Positions 10,508 to 20,521 of a stretch of 64,000 nucleotides of DNA are shown here, piece by piece. Both the position numbers and the translations under genes were made by a program. The first letter of the stretch is position 1, and each line of letters starts with the position of its first letter. The DNA is taken from the NCBI GenBank assembly GCA_014529385.2, contig CM043958.1, forward strand, positions 146,780,734 through 146,844,733, in the 5' to 3' direction. The notes beneath the pieces were generated by a model, which was not told where the DNA came from, did no database searches, and worked only from the letters and a program-made list of their open reading frames with translations. Source of the stretch: Adiantum capillus-veneris. Lineage: Eukaryota > Streptophyta > Polypodiopsida > Polypodiales > Pteridaceae.

Positions 10508-11970
10508 GAGGAAGTAGAATAGATAAGGCAGAAACTGCTAGATGAACAAGAAAGCCAAGAAGAGAAATAAAAACAAAAGCAGACAAGGACTTAAAGGGCA
10601 AAGCTACAGCTTTTCCAGATAGCCCTAAACCCAGCCCACAACCCTCACCACCTCCTAGCAGCCCTCCACCAGAAGATAAGGAAGCTGTGAAGCAAGAGCA
10701 AAGGCAGGAACTTGAGCCAAAAGAAGAGGCCAAGCCTGAGTCCGTCGAGCAAAAAGGATTAGATGAGGCCTACTACCCATTCTTGGACCTGCTAGCTGCA
10801 GGCTATACAAAGGAAGAAGTCGCCATAGTCACATTCCACTTGGCGAGGACAGGGCATAAAGAACAGACGCAAGGCATCCGGCTACTGGAACTAAAAGAAA
10901 TTTCTACCGACACGGTAGACCTGCACCCGCCCTCCAATGAGTGGGACGTGGTGATGACAAAGCTAGCCGGATTGAGGGCACAATATATGGCTTCAGAGAA
11001 AGAGATGATAACTCTCAAAGCCACCGAAGAAAAGACCAAAATGGAAAGGGATTCTCTGTAGGCACAAAGCCAAGGGCACAAAGAGAGAGAAGCTGACCTC
11101 CAGACCAGCTTGGCAACGGCTCTACAAAACTGCCAAGCAATGGAAGAAGCAAATGAGGCAGCAGCAAAAAGAATACAAGCAGCTGAAGAAGAGTGTCTGT
11201 AGCTCAGCAAGTCATTGCAAGATGCCGAAAGAGAAAGAGATAATCTGACACTACAGCTAGCCGAAGAATCGAAAGAAGTAGAGGCCATGAGAAACGCCAA
11301 GGAAAAAGCAGAGATAGAACAAGAAGCAAGCCTGGATGAAGTCCTTGAGCTCAAGGACCAATTAAAAGTCAAAGATCAAACCATCCAGAGGCTGCGAGCA
11401 TCACCTACTAGAGTCAGAGCTACGAGCTTGTCGACTCAAATCATTTCCGAGAATCAACTATATGAAGAGAAAATGCAGGAACTTCAGAAGGAGCTGACTC
11501 TCGAGAAAAAGCAGAGGTTAATGATGGCTGAAGGTTCTATCGTAATGCAAACAAGAATGGAGGAGGGCCAAAAAGCCCTACAAGAAGAAGTGGAAAGCAT
11601 AAAGAAAAAGCTCGAGGAGGCGGAAAGAGTAAACGCTGAACTTAATGACCTCCTCGTGAATATGGGCAGAGAAGTTGAAGCGGAAAAGCAAACACTCCTC
11701 AGGCAAATTGAGGATTTGAAAGGCCAGCAAGGAGGAGAGGCAGAAAGCTCAGGGCCAGCCGCCAATGAGGGCATCGACCTCGACAATGTGGCAGAACCTG
11801 TGGACACACCCATGCAAGATGAAAGCATAGCAAGATCCTCTCAAGAGCCACAGGATCTAACACAAGAAGAAGAGGAAAAATTGCGTAAGACAATAGAGGA
11901 CGAGCTAAGAGGAAGCACGAAGGAAGCCTTGGAATGGGAGCAGAGGGTCTTCAAATCTATGACAACTTAG
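10508..11970 (+). pseudogene. Element A ORF3, Pro-rich linker and coiled-coil region
   Basis: Continues ORF3 after the TAG at 10505 and a frameshift near 10540. A Pro-rich stretch (about 10625-10675) is followed by a long Glu/Lys/Leu/Gln-rich region (about 10960-11760) with the heptad look of a coiled coil, so the product probably formed oligomers. In-frame stops stand at 11059-11061 and about 11200, and at 11968. Element B keeps the same layout: Pro/Ser-rich repeats near 51060-51150, then a coiled coil at 51290-51760. Minus-strand Ser-rich frames here are shadows of this region. Confidence 0.55.
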
Positions 11971-12716
11971 AAGATCGACGCCAGCAATCTCAGGCACGAG
12001 TGGCTTCAACCCTCTCTCCCATATCCATTGCCGAAATATGAGGCAGCTACAATAAACAAGCGGATCAGAGAAGAGCCAACGGTACCTCTATACAATGCAG
12101 ACACCTCGAAGCCAGAAGGAGTTAAGCTTATAGTGGATTCTCAGCCAAAGTGGAGGAAGGCTTGGCTTACAAAGTACCCACAATACCTAATCCACCTGGT
12201 AGAGGCACCTTTAGCTTCTGTCCCCTACCAAGGGTTAGGACATGGAAGGCACAGGAAATTTTGCAAAGAAGCCAACCCACTTGGTTGAATTACCCAAAGC
12301 TGTCGGGCGTGAAGGCAGGTGAGAGAATAAGTGTCCAATACATGGTGAAAACCCTAACGGGTGCCATAAACTTGTTCACTGGCTTACCTGACCTTACATG
12401 CATTATGATGAGAAAAATCTGCAGAACCATCTTAGCAGTGTTCGAGACCTTCAAGCTAGGCCAGGTGACCAACACCATATTCTTCTTCCAGGATACATAC
12501 AGATGTGCTTATGATCTGTTAGGTCAGCCTTCCAAGGAGGTGATACATGCGATATATCAAAGAATCATGTTTCTACCATCCTATCACCTCCAGGCTTTTG
12601 AAGAAGAATTATATACGGGGTTTTTAACCATGAATACAGATATCTTTGGCCCAACAATGCTGAACCTACATGCCAGGTACGAATCACTGCTAAAGATGAG
12701 GGAAACGATAAGATGA
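11971..12716 (+). pseudogene. Element A ORF3, conserved C-terminal domain
   Basis: Continues in frame after the stop at 11968; one frameshift near 12215 moves it to the frame ending TGA 12714-12716. The last 170 residues align with element B: RTWK..., LNYP, QYMVKTL, LPDLTCIMMRKI, MFLPSYHLQAFEEELYTGF, LHARYE match RTWKDF, LNYP, AYMVSTL, VPDLACQMLVKI, YLPSHYLQTFEEAFVTGF, LKARY. I do not know the family. It is the best conserved part of ORF3, so it likely holds the function. Confidence 0.6.
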
Positions 12717-12753
12717 AGCAGCTGATCAAGGCCATGTCAGAGACGACATGAGC

Positions 12754-12767
12754 AAGGAGGGGGGGAG
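12754..12767 (+). other. Element A polypurine tract
   Basis: AAGGAGGGGGGGAG lies directly before the 3' LTR. It would prime plus-strand DNA synthesis. Element B has the comparable AAGGGGGGAG before its 3' LTR. Confidence 0.85.
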
Positions 12768-13702
12768 TGTTAGAAGCTAGACACACCCCACGGAATCTAC
12801 CTACTCGGAGGACTATTATTTTTTGTAATTATTCATTCATTGAGGAAAACCTGATTTTTCACCTTGTAAATATTGGACTTACTAAGTCTCTTAGAGATAT
12901 TCTCTCATTTTGATAGTTAGATTGAGTAGATGTTTGATTTTCGAAACTTTAGGGTTTGAGAAATTGTAAGGTATATATACCACTTTTTGACCTTAATGAA
13001 AAACCTTTTGTCATTTTAAAACGATTTTGAAGTCTGTGAGTGAGCGTATTGTGTACGAGAGAGAGTGTGTGAGCTTCATCTTGATGCTACGTGTGCTCCG
13101 AAGGTCAGAATCAAGTGCGGAGAATTGCAGCGTGTTGCCCCCAACTAGAGCTACGTGCCGATACCAACATTGCGCGCGTACGGTCCGGCTTTGTGAGCTC
13201 CTTCTACGAGCTTCATCGGTTGTTTGGGTGATCATACGTTGTTCGATTTTGCATTGCAGCATATCCACGCATTTGCATTGAGTAGAACTACACATTAGGC
13301 ACTTTAGATTTCGAAAACAAAGACCTACAGATTTCGGCCATACATCCTACTTGTTTCTGCACCAGGTGTTTTGGGTCGGGATTTTGGTTCATAGACCTTA
13401 GGGAGAGTGACCTATTGGTATTAGTAGGGTCTCCTTCAAGTTCTATGGTGTTTTGAGATTGTTTGATGGGTGTTCGGCTCTAGGAAGCGTTGTAGGAAGT
13501 TTCCTCTTTTGCACTCTTGAAGGCTGTGACTTAGATAATTGGTAGAGACCTCTGTAGGAATTAGTTAGGAGTCGGTCGAGTGTAGGTTGACACCTTATGC
13601 TTGCTTCCACGCGCCTGTGGGTCGAGCTTCATCCTTAGCTGACATTACATGTTAGGTGAGTTCTCGCTGTGCTGACGTCCGTCGCGGCGTATCCGTCCAA
13701 CA
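12768..13702 (+). repeat. Element A 3' LTR
   Basis: 935 bp, from TGTTAGAAGC after the polypurine tract to CCGTCCAACA. A TATA-like TATATATA lies at 12972-12979. The last 60 bp resemble the end of the element C LTR (TTCTCGCTGTGCT..., GTCGCGGCGTA compared with ATCGCGGCGTA). A half palindrome, ACATCCTAC, lies at 13342, 360 bp before the end, close to where B and C carry their LTR palindrome. The right end is set by analogy, as the 5' LTR is not visible. Confidence 0.8.
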
Positions 13703-14900
13703 AAGCTTATGTGTGTTGTCGCATGTGTTTATCCTTCTCCCCCTTCCAACGTTCCATGAATGGAGGACAAATTATTCCATTATAGAGAGAGAGGTACGAT
13801 CATCTACACCTCTAGGAACTCTCTTCTGTGTTGTCTTTCATGTTGTCCTCCTCCATTGTCCATTTCCCATCCCTCAGTTACCATGAGGTTTTCTAGGTTG
13901 GTCGCTAGAAGAGCCTCAAAGATGTTATCGTAGAGGAAGGGTGTTTTGGGAATATCTGACGGGTCTTCTTTCATCTACCGAATGGCCCACGCTTAGGATC
14001 TAAATTTCTTGCATGAGATGTTGGAAATTTTCTACCATCCTTCACGGGTGCCAAAACAATCTTTTGAACCACTGGGGATGTCAGTTTTTCTGGGTGATAG
14101 ATGTAAAGAAATATCTAGGGGCGGCCTTTTCATTGCACTGATGGCTTTTGATGGGCTTCTCCAGATTCTCTGGGTTCCCTTGCTTGTCTTAGGTTGCTCG
14201 TCATCTCTTATCTTTTCATTGGGTGTAGTAGTCTCTGTTTCAATGTCCATATAGAAAGTAGCAGGTACATGTTTTTGACTAGGCTTCAAGTCTCAGGTTG
14301 TGGCTAATGTAGTTGGGCATGATCTGGAAAAGTACCCAAGTTTGCTACACTTAAACCACACACCAAAGAAAGTGCCAAAGTTAAGCTGAATAACCTTGAG
14401 ACCGGCCCCCACATTAACAACTAGATTCTTGGACTAGGGATTTCTTACATCCCACCAAATGCACACCTTATTGGTGATGGTACCTATTGCTCTGCTTGAT
14501 GGTACAAATAAAGGGGTACCAAGGGCTGCTGCAAGGTCTTTCAAGTTTCTTTCTAGCCATAATGGGAGGTTGACAAATTCCACCCATATTAGACATATAT
14601 CCTAGAATATCTCGGCTGATTCAAATATGGGATCCCATGCGAGTATGCACACAGGCGATCAATTAAAGAAAAACGGGCCTTTGGTGACTTTAAAAACTGC
14701 CACCTTGTCGTTAGATTATACTTTAAAAAACCTATTACAATGTATTTCACATCAAAAATCAAGCTTGCTTAATTCAAGACAATGCAGCTCTAAAGCCGAT
14801 TCACTAGCTTGGTTTTGGCAAGCACCTTGCCCATGAATCGGAAGACCGGTGTATATTTAGAAAGCTCAACTAGATGTTTCTTGATCAGCACAAGGGGATG
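13703..14900 (-). pseudogene. Decayed LINE ORF1 (DUF4283 / CCHC-type), minus strand
   Basis: Read on the minus strand, about 14900 to 13980 gives a broken protein with the look of plant L1 ORF1. A segment ending in YLYHQAEQ is followed by VCIWWDVRNP, NLVVNVGAGLKVIQLNFGTFFGV and a knuckle-like FKCSKLGYFSRSCP. This matches the DUF4283 plus zf-CCHC_4 layout, an RNA-binding gag-like protein. Several stops and frameshifts break it. The Lys/Ser/Pro-rich part at 14289-14032 is the likely C-terminal tail. The LINE RT pieces to the right lie on the other strand. 13703-13960 shows nothing further. Confidence 0.6.
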
Positions 14901-15620
14901 ACAACGGTGATATGACCCTCTACTTTGACTCTTTGCAAGAGAGTTTTTTTCAAGGCTTGATAGGTTCTATCTCCCTTGGAAACATCCAATGATCTTGGCC
15001 AATTATTTCTCAATCTATGCCTTATGTCCTTTTAACCCTTCCTTGTTCAACCTCGACAGGGCGCAATGCTCGCCCCCATTGCATTGATTGAGGACTATAG
15101 CCAGGATTTTATTTGCTCGTCAGGAGAAGTGTCCTTCACCCCCCCTTGGGTTCCCATCACCACCTCTATGTAAGAGACTTTGTGTGTGCCTTCCATTTGT
15201 ATCCTCCCTAATGTGAGACTGCCTATGTGACCCTATCTTTAAACTTAACTCTTAAGGAGAATCTTATGATATTGCAAGCTATGTGATCCTACCTTAATGC
15301 TAAAATCTCAAGGAGAAGCATATGATCAATCGTGATCTATCTCCCTTAGCAACCACTGGATTGCAATCTATGGAGATAGGCAACAAACCTTAACCACCAC
15401 AGATGGCTTCTCCCGATAGCATGCAACTGTAGTTTCTATTGCTTATTCACTCCACCTTCTCTATGTTTCCACTTGGTTTAGATGATGGATTGCGATCTAT
15501 GAGGATGGCTCGCAATTCAAGAAGCAACCTAGATGTGGGGAGTGCAATTGCTAAGATGCCACTTGTAGATAGTGTAACCGCAAGCTTTTGCACTTAACCT
15601 CCTTCACTTCCTCTAGACCT
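14901..15620. other. No gene seen
   Basis: Between the minus-strand LINE ORF1 relic and the plus-strand LINE RT relic. No coding frame is convincing. It may be further decayed LINE sequence. Confidence 0.4.
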
Positions 15621-16060
15621 AGAGAAGTCCCTTGGTTGGGACGGTATGACTATTGAATTTTCATAGAATTTTGGGATAGTCTCTGGTCTGCTATCACACG
15701 AATGGCTAACCAAGCCCTAGGTAATGGAGTCCTTGACGTAAGAATGAAAGGGGCCTCATCAAACCTATCCCAAACAAATTTGTTTCACTTAGCTTAAACA
15801 TTGGTGCCCTATCACTATGATGTCAATGGCCTATCAATTTATTACCAAAACTGTTGCCATCATGCTTTCTCCCCTCCTAGACAAGGTCACCACTCCCCAC
15901 CAACATGGATTTATCAAGGGAAGGTCATTATATGATAACATTTTGTTGGCAATGGTCGGCATAGAATATGGATCAAGTACTCATCAAGAGTGTGGTCTAC
16001 TACAACTGGATATAGCTCCAGATTTAGATACATCTTATGACAAGATCACATGATTGTTTA
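15621..16060 (+). pseudogene. Decayed LINE reverse transcriptase, fingers/palm part
   Basis: Plus-strand relic of an L1-like RT. Broken frames give GWDGMTIEF, then a WCPITMMSMAYQFITKTVA block (the usual RPI-L-N-YK-AK-A region) and TPHQHGFIKGRSLYDNILLAM, which is the diagnostic QxGFIxGR motif of LINE RTs. LQLDIAPDLDTSYDKIT is the decayed LDxxKAYD block with the first catalytic Asp. Later RT motifs are missing; the sequence jumps to a downstream part of a LINE near 16150. Confidence 0.75.
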
Positions 16061-16149
16061 TTGAAGATGTAATGAAATTGCTAGGTTTTGGGCCGTGAAT
16101 GTGTCATTTGATCAGCACCCCCTTGGTGTGAGCAACCAATCTGAGTTAC

Positions 16150-16860
16150 TATTCAATGAAAGAATGTGGGGGCATTCGAAGTCAAAAGATCAATCAAGCA
16201 AGGATGCCCTCTTATTCTACTAATGTTAAGCCAAGGTACTTTCACAACTTAATTTTCACTTGGCTATCTAAAACAAGAAGCATCCTATTGAATCCTTTCT
16301 GGATGGAAGTGATCAGAAAGATTAATAACAAAGGACTATGACAATTGGACTAGTTTTGGGATAGCAGCAACAGAATCTAGAAAGGAACATAACAACTTGC
16401 CTCCCAATTCTATCTTGGTGGGACTAAAAGATATTTGGTCAATAGATATTTAGATAGGCTAGAGAGCTATTTTCTGCTTGATTGTTGCGAATCCACATTT
16501 GAGTGAAAATCATGGCCATGGCCCATGAATAGACATTTCCTAAAACCAAAAACCAAGGATGTTTATAACTCCCTATTGGTCTTGTAAGATTGGTTTATTT
16601 CCCTAAATAAATAGTGGGGTAACAAATGGCCGGAATCAAGATTGAGGATGACCTTGTGGTCGTTTGGGATAAAGGTATTTCTATGGAAGGTCATGTAGGG
16701 TGCCTTAACTATTGGCGTGAAGATCCTAGCGAGAGGTATTAGACCAGATAGGTGCTCGGAATGCAGACCATCTAGTGAGGGCCTCCCTCACACATTCAAG
16801 GAATGACTGAGTATCTATGGACTGGCAAGGAAAATTTGCTTGTGGCAAGATGATTGGTGC
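16150..16860 (+). pseudogene. LINE ORF2 C-terminal fragment, copy 1
   Basis: Aligns at DNA level with copy 2 (18120-18760): GTACTTTCACAA near 16240 and 18127, GGAAGCATCCT, and AATAACAAAGG at 16325 and 18222. It carries a broken zf-RVT zinc-binding tail at 16620-16830 (FLWKV, CSECRPSSEGLPHTFKE read through stops). Between the RT piece and this fragment most of the RT is deleted. Confidence 0.6.
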
Positions 16861-17390
16861 CACAACAATTGGTTAGTTATTAAATTCTTGTTCAAAATTA
16901 GAGAGGTTAATTAATGAAAATCCTCTTAAGTACACACTTAACACTCAAATACACATGAAATTTTTACAATTTTCTTTCAAAAGTATGATTTCCAAGCCTT
17001 TAATGAGCCTCTAATTAGGCATACACACATGTTAGTACAAAAATTGTTAGTAGATTAGTCACAAATTAGTGATCAGTTAGTGAAAAAGAGGGGTTTTTAC
17101 ACCTAAACACTCAATCTTCTAAAAACAACTCCTCTATCTTAGGCTACTATCCCTGGCAATGGTGCCAAATGTTGGTTCCATTGTAGCATAGCTCCAACAA
17201 ATCAACAAAATAATCAGTTTGTGGATGGGAGCAACCCGGTTAGGGCATGAAAGCATCACACATGGGTGAGTGTGCGAGAGTAATGAGTAAGAAAAGAGTG
17301 GGGAAATTATGAGAGTCCATCTAGATTATAGAGAAGAGAGAACTACAGGAAGGGATTAGTGTCACACACATGCTAAACCTTATGCTAATA
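16861..17390. other. No gene seen
   Basis: AT-rich, no coding frame. It contains GGTGCCAAATGTTGG near 17160. It may be unrelated DNA inserted between two LINE relics. Confidence 0.3.
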
Positions 17391-19195
17391 GGCTTTGGAG
17401 ATTGTACAAACTTATGCCATTGCATCAAGGTTAAAGTGTAGTATTGAAAAATCAAGATTGATCTCTCTCTTAGAAAACAACTCATTCAATCTGTCATTAC
17501 GGTCCAAGGAGATAGTATCAAAAGGAAAGGTATCCCAACACCTAGGGGGCCCTCTAGGAGGGGTGGATGAAACCCATAAGCAAAGATTCCTATGGGTCTT
17601 GGATAAGGGAAGGAGCAAGATGTTAAAGTGGGAGTCCTTCTTTATTTTTTGAGCAAAGTGAAAGTGGTAAACTTGTTTATGCTCCCTTGCATCGCCTTCA
17701 ATGGCCCAATATTAAAGTTATCCAAATGCAACTCGAAATGGTTTTTGAAACTAGTGAAAAGATTATTATGGAGAAACAACACTAAAGACTCGACGCCATG
17801 ACAGTGGGTGGGATGGAATACAATTGCAAGACCTATTGAGCAAGGAGATATTGGTGTCATCAACCCTAGTATTCAAACGGAGGCCCAATGTGCCAAGTTT
17901 GTGGTATCAATCATTAAGCAAGACCAAGCATTGATAGTTATGGTTGTGGCCATGATGGACAATGTTAAATTGTGCTTGCAAGGTGGTCAATGCAAAGGGA
18001 TTGAGATACATGACAATTTGATGGCCCCTTGGTGGTCCAACCTAAAACTTGGGGGCATAACAAGTGAGCTAGTTCAGAAATGCAACAAAGAAACAAAGAC
18101 CTTTGAATAGGGAGAGATAAGAAGGTACTTTCACAAGTCTATATTTCACTGGTCCCCTTGGCTATCGAAGGTAGGAAGCATCCTTTTGAACCCGTCCTGG
18201 AGGGAGGTAGCCAAAAAGATCAATAACAAAGGATTGCATTGACTACGCCAATTTTGCATCGGGAAATGGAAAGAATAGATCAACTCGCCTCCCAATACCG
18301 CCTCAATGGGATTTAAAGACTACTGGCCACTAGAGCTTTAGAACAGCTAGTGGATGCCTAACTACAAGTCTAGGTTCGAGTGGAAGGCATGGTAGTGGCC
18401 CACGAATATGTATTTCCTTAAACTGTAAACCAAGGATGTGTACAAGTCCCTTATGGTCTCAAAGGACTTGTTTTCCCCATTGAATAAACAATGCGGAAAG
18501 AAATGGCTAGAATTGAGGTGGCTGGCAATCATGAAGAAGATCTTATGCCCACAGTGGCTACTTGAGATGAAGGTCTTTCTTTGGAAGTCTATGTGGGGAG
18601 CCCCACCTATTGGGGTAAAGGTCCTTGCCAGAGGGATTGGTTCTAATAGATGCTTCCAATGTAGAAAGGCTAGTGAGGACCTCCCTCACTTGTTCAAGGA
18701 GTGTTGGACAATCTATGGCTTGGTAGGGAAGATATGCAAATGAGTCCAAAAGACCTGAAAGATTGGTTTCTTCAAGAACTATCTCTTCCTAGGTTCAAGA
18801 GCCAAGTGCTTCTTATCAGCACACAAGTTGTCAAGTTCTGCTACTTCAAACAAATTTGGAAGGTCAAGAACTGTCACCTATTCGTCTCAAAAATATCTAG
18901 ATTTGCAAAGATTATACAAGATACCATGGAAATGATTATCGCCTTTGGAAAGCAGATCAACTTTGGTGAGTGGTTCAAGTCCATTGCTACCATATTATCT
19001 AGATAGCACAACCATGATTAGCTAAGTTTCTCCGTGGGATCCTTCTCAGTGCCATGGGGTGGCTCCCCTCTCAATCGATGTGGTTACTAGGAGATGGCAT
19101 GGCTTGGTACGAGCATGACTAGAATCATTAATTTTGTGTTTATATTGATATATTCTACTCACCATTGTGAGTTTTGACCCCAAAAAAAAAAATCA
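17391..19195 (+). pseudogene. LINE ORF2 C-terminal fragment, copy 2, with poly(A)
   Basis: RT thumb region (IVQTYAIASRLKCSIEKSRLI, then QHLGGPLGG) at 17395-17650. A W..IARPIEQGDIGVINP block follows at 17808-17900, and the zf-RVT zinc-binding domain at 18500-18740 (FLWKSMWGAPPIGVKVLARG, CFQCRKASEDLPHLFKEC). A C-terminal part runs to about 19006. The 3' end is near a run of A at 19182-19192, as expected for target-primed insertion. At least four frame breaks. The order fits an L1-like plant LINE. Confidence 0.75.
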
Positions 19196-19570
19196 AGCAA
19201 AAATATATCAAAGAACCAAATCCATTGAAGAGCAAAGATATCAATCCCATTGAAGCGCAAAGGGGATATGTTTCATTAAAAAAAAACAAGTGATAAAATC
19301 ACGAGGCATGCAATCGATAAAACATATCTACAACAAACCAACTACGAATTTTTGTTGTGTCTAACGATAATGCTAAACTTCCAAAATAAAGAGAGTGTCA
19401 TAATCACATTATCTTTATATAAACTGATGTTTGAAAAACTAAAAAAATAAACTAGATGGAAAGGTGCGGAGAGAGTGAGATGCCATGCGCTATCACCTAG
19501 ACAAGAAGAGAGTTTTTTTCTTCTGCTATTTTATGCATCAAGAAAAGGTGTAGTGAGAGGTAGGTTATAC
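19196..19570. other. No gene seen
   Basis: AT-rich DNA between the LINE poly(A) and element D. No feature recognised. Confidence 0.3.
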
Positions 19571-19702
19571 GTGACTGATCACCAAATCATGGTGTGTTGA
19601 CTACCATCACTCCATCACTAACGTGCGGGAGGGTGGGGTGGAGCCAGAGGGGGGTGTTCGTGGGAGGTGTAGGGCAAAGAGGGCCACACGAGATTCATAC
19701 AC
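19571..19702 (+). repeat. Left copy of 132-bp repeat flanking element D
   Basis: GTGACTGATCACCAAATC to CATACAC. It is nearly the same as 27193-27325, which starts right after the 3' LTR of element D. Shared blocks include CTACCATCACTCCATCAC and GCAAAGAGGGCCACACGAG. See the finding on this duplication. Confidence 0.85.
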
Positions 19703-20501
19703 CAATTATGCACCAACCTGTGGATGTGCTATAGTGCACAATATTTCCTTGTCATTGTATAGGGCCTTGGGCTCATTTAGGAGTTCCAAAGTTGTACAAG
19801 TCTATGCTAAAGAGCTCAACTTTATCCCATAGTTGAAGGGTTTGAGGCCCAAAGTTATAAAAGAACCCTATGCTTATTGAGAAGTCATTCTTGGGTGAGT
19901 TCTTCTCTTTGTAGAGTGGATGGTCATGAGGCTCATGGACTTTCCATAACCATGTAGCTCTTGATTTCTAATAATCAATTACACTTTCTTTCTTATCAGT
20001 CTTCTTTGTTTCATTATGTGGAGTGATATTGTATTAGTGTGATGGTAGATCTACTAGTCCCTTTTTTGAGTCAATCTATTTATCCACACCATTGGCCATG
20101 GTGTGTGAGGGCTATGCCTTCCTTCTCTTCATCTCTCTCTACAAGGTGAAGTTAGTGTGTGTGCATACGTAGTCACATTGAGGGGTTGTGCAGGAATGGA
20201 CACACTAATGCGGAGTAGGTATGTTAATTGCATGATGCTTGTGTAGTTGTGAATAGAGTGATTGATGTGAGAGGTTAATTTCAACCACATGATTGTGTGC
20301 AAGTGATTAGTAAGTAGGAGTGTGTGGTTGATTAGAGGAAGCCCTTTCCATGGCTTCTCTCTATGATGAGTAGAAGGATCCCTTGAATCCTCTATGTCTA
20401 TACATCCTAAGCTCGTGCTTCCATGCCCTAGCCGGGTTGCCAATCCACGATTTGAAAATTTTGTGGGTTGTGATTAGGTCATGCTACAACGCCTCCCCAC
20501 A
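19698..20501 (+). repeat. Element D 5' LTR (5'-truncated)
   Basis: Matches 26379-27190. TATA box TATAAAAG at 19856-19863. Ends CCCCACA at 20501, followed by the primer site. The first bases TGTTAGCAGTGGC, present in the 3' LTR, are missing. Confidence 0.88.
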
Positions 20502-20503
20502 TT

Positions 20504-20521
20504 TGGCGCCATTTCCGGGGA
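20504..20521 (+). other. Element D primer-binding site (tRNA-Asp type)
   Basis: TGGCGCCATTTCCGGGGA, followed by TCGA. It is complementary to the 3' end of plant tRNA-Asp (CCA end) with two mismatches. Starts 2 bases after the LTR. Confidence 0.85.

Larger units (their letters stand above)
1..13702 (+). mobile_element. Element A: giant Ty3/gypsy-type LTR retrotransposon, 3' part
   Basis: The reading frame is already open at the window edge, so the 5' LTR, leader and most of gag lie outside. Visible order: end of gag, retropepsin, RT, RNase H, duplicated HHCC module, integrase, second retropepsin-like domain, Trp-rich tail (to 6487), 2.8-kb spacer with a palindrome array, a third ORF (9323-12716), polypurine tract, 3' LTR ending CA at 13702. 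Element B at 35322-53926 has the same order and alignable proteins throughout, which makes the order credible. Many in-frame stops and at least three frameshifts show this copy is dead. The 5-bp target duplication cannot be checked because the left end is missing. Confidence 0.9.

Noticed and set aside
10803-11372. 189-codon minus-strand frame, Ser-rich
   Set aside because: Shadow of the coiled-coil coding strand of ORF3; no domain.
9323-12716. env gene for ORF3
   Set aside because: Position fits, but no signal peptide, membrane segment or Cys-rich surface domain is seen.
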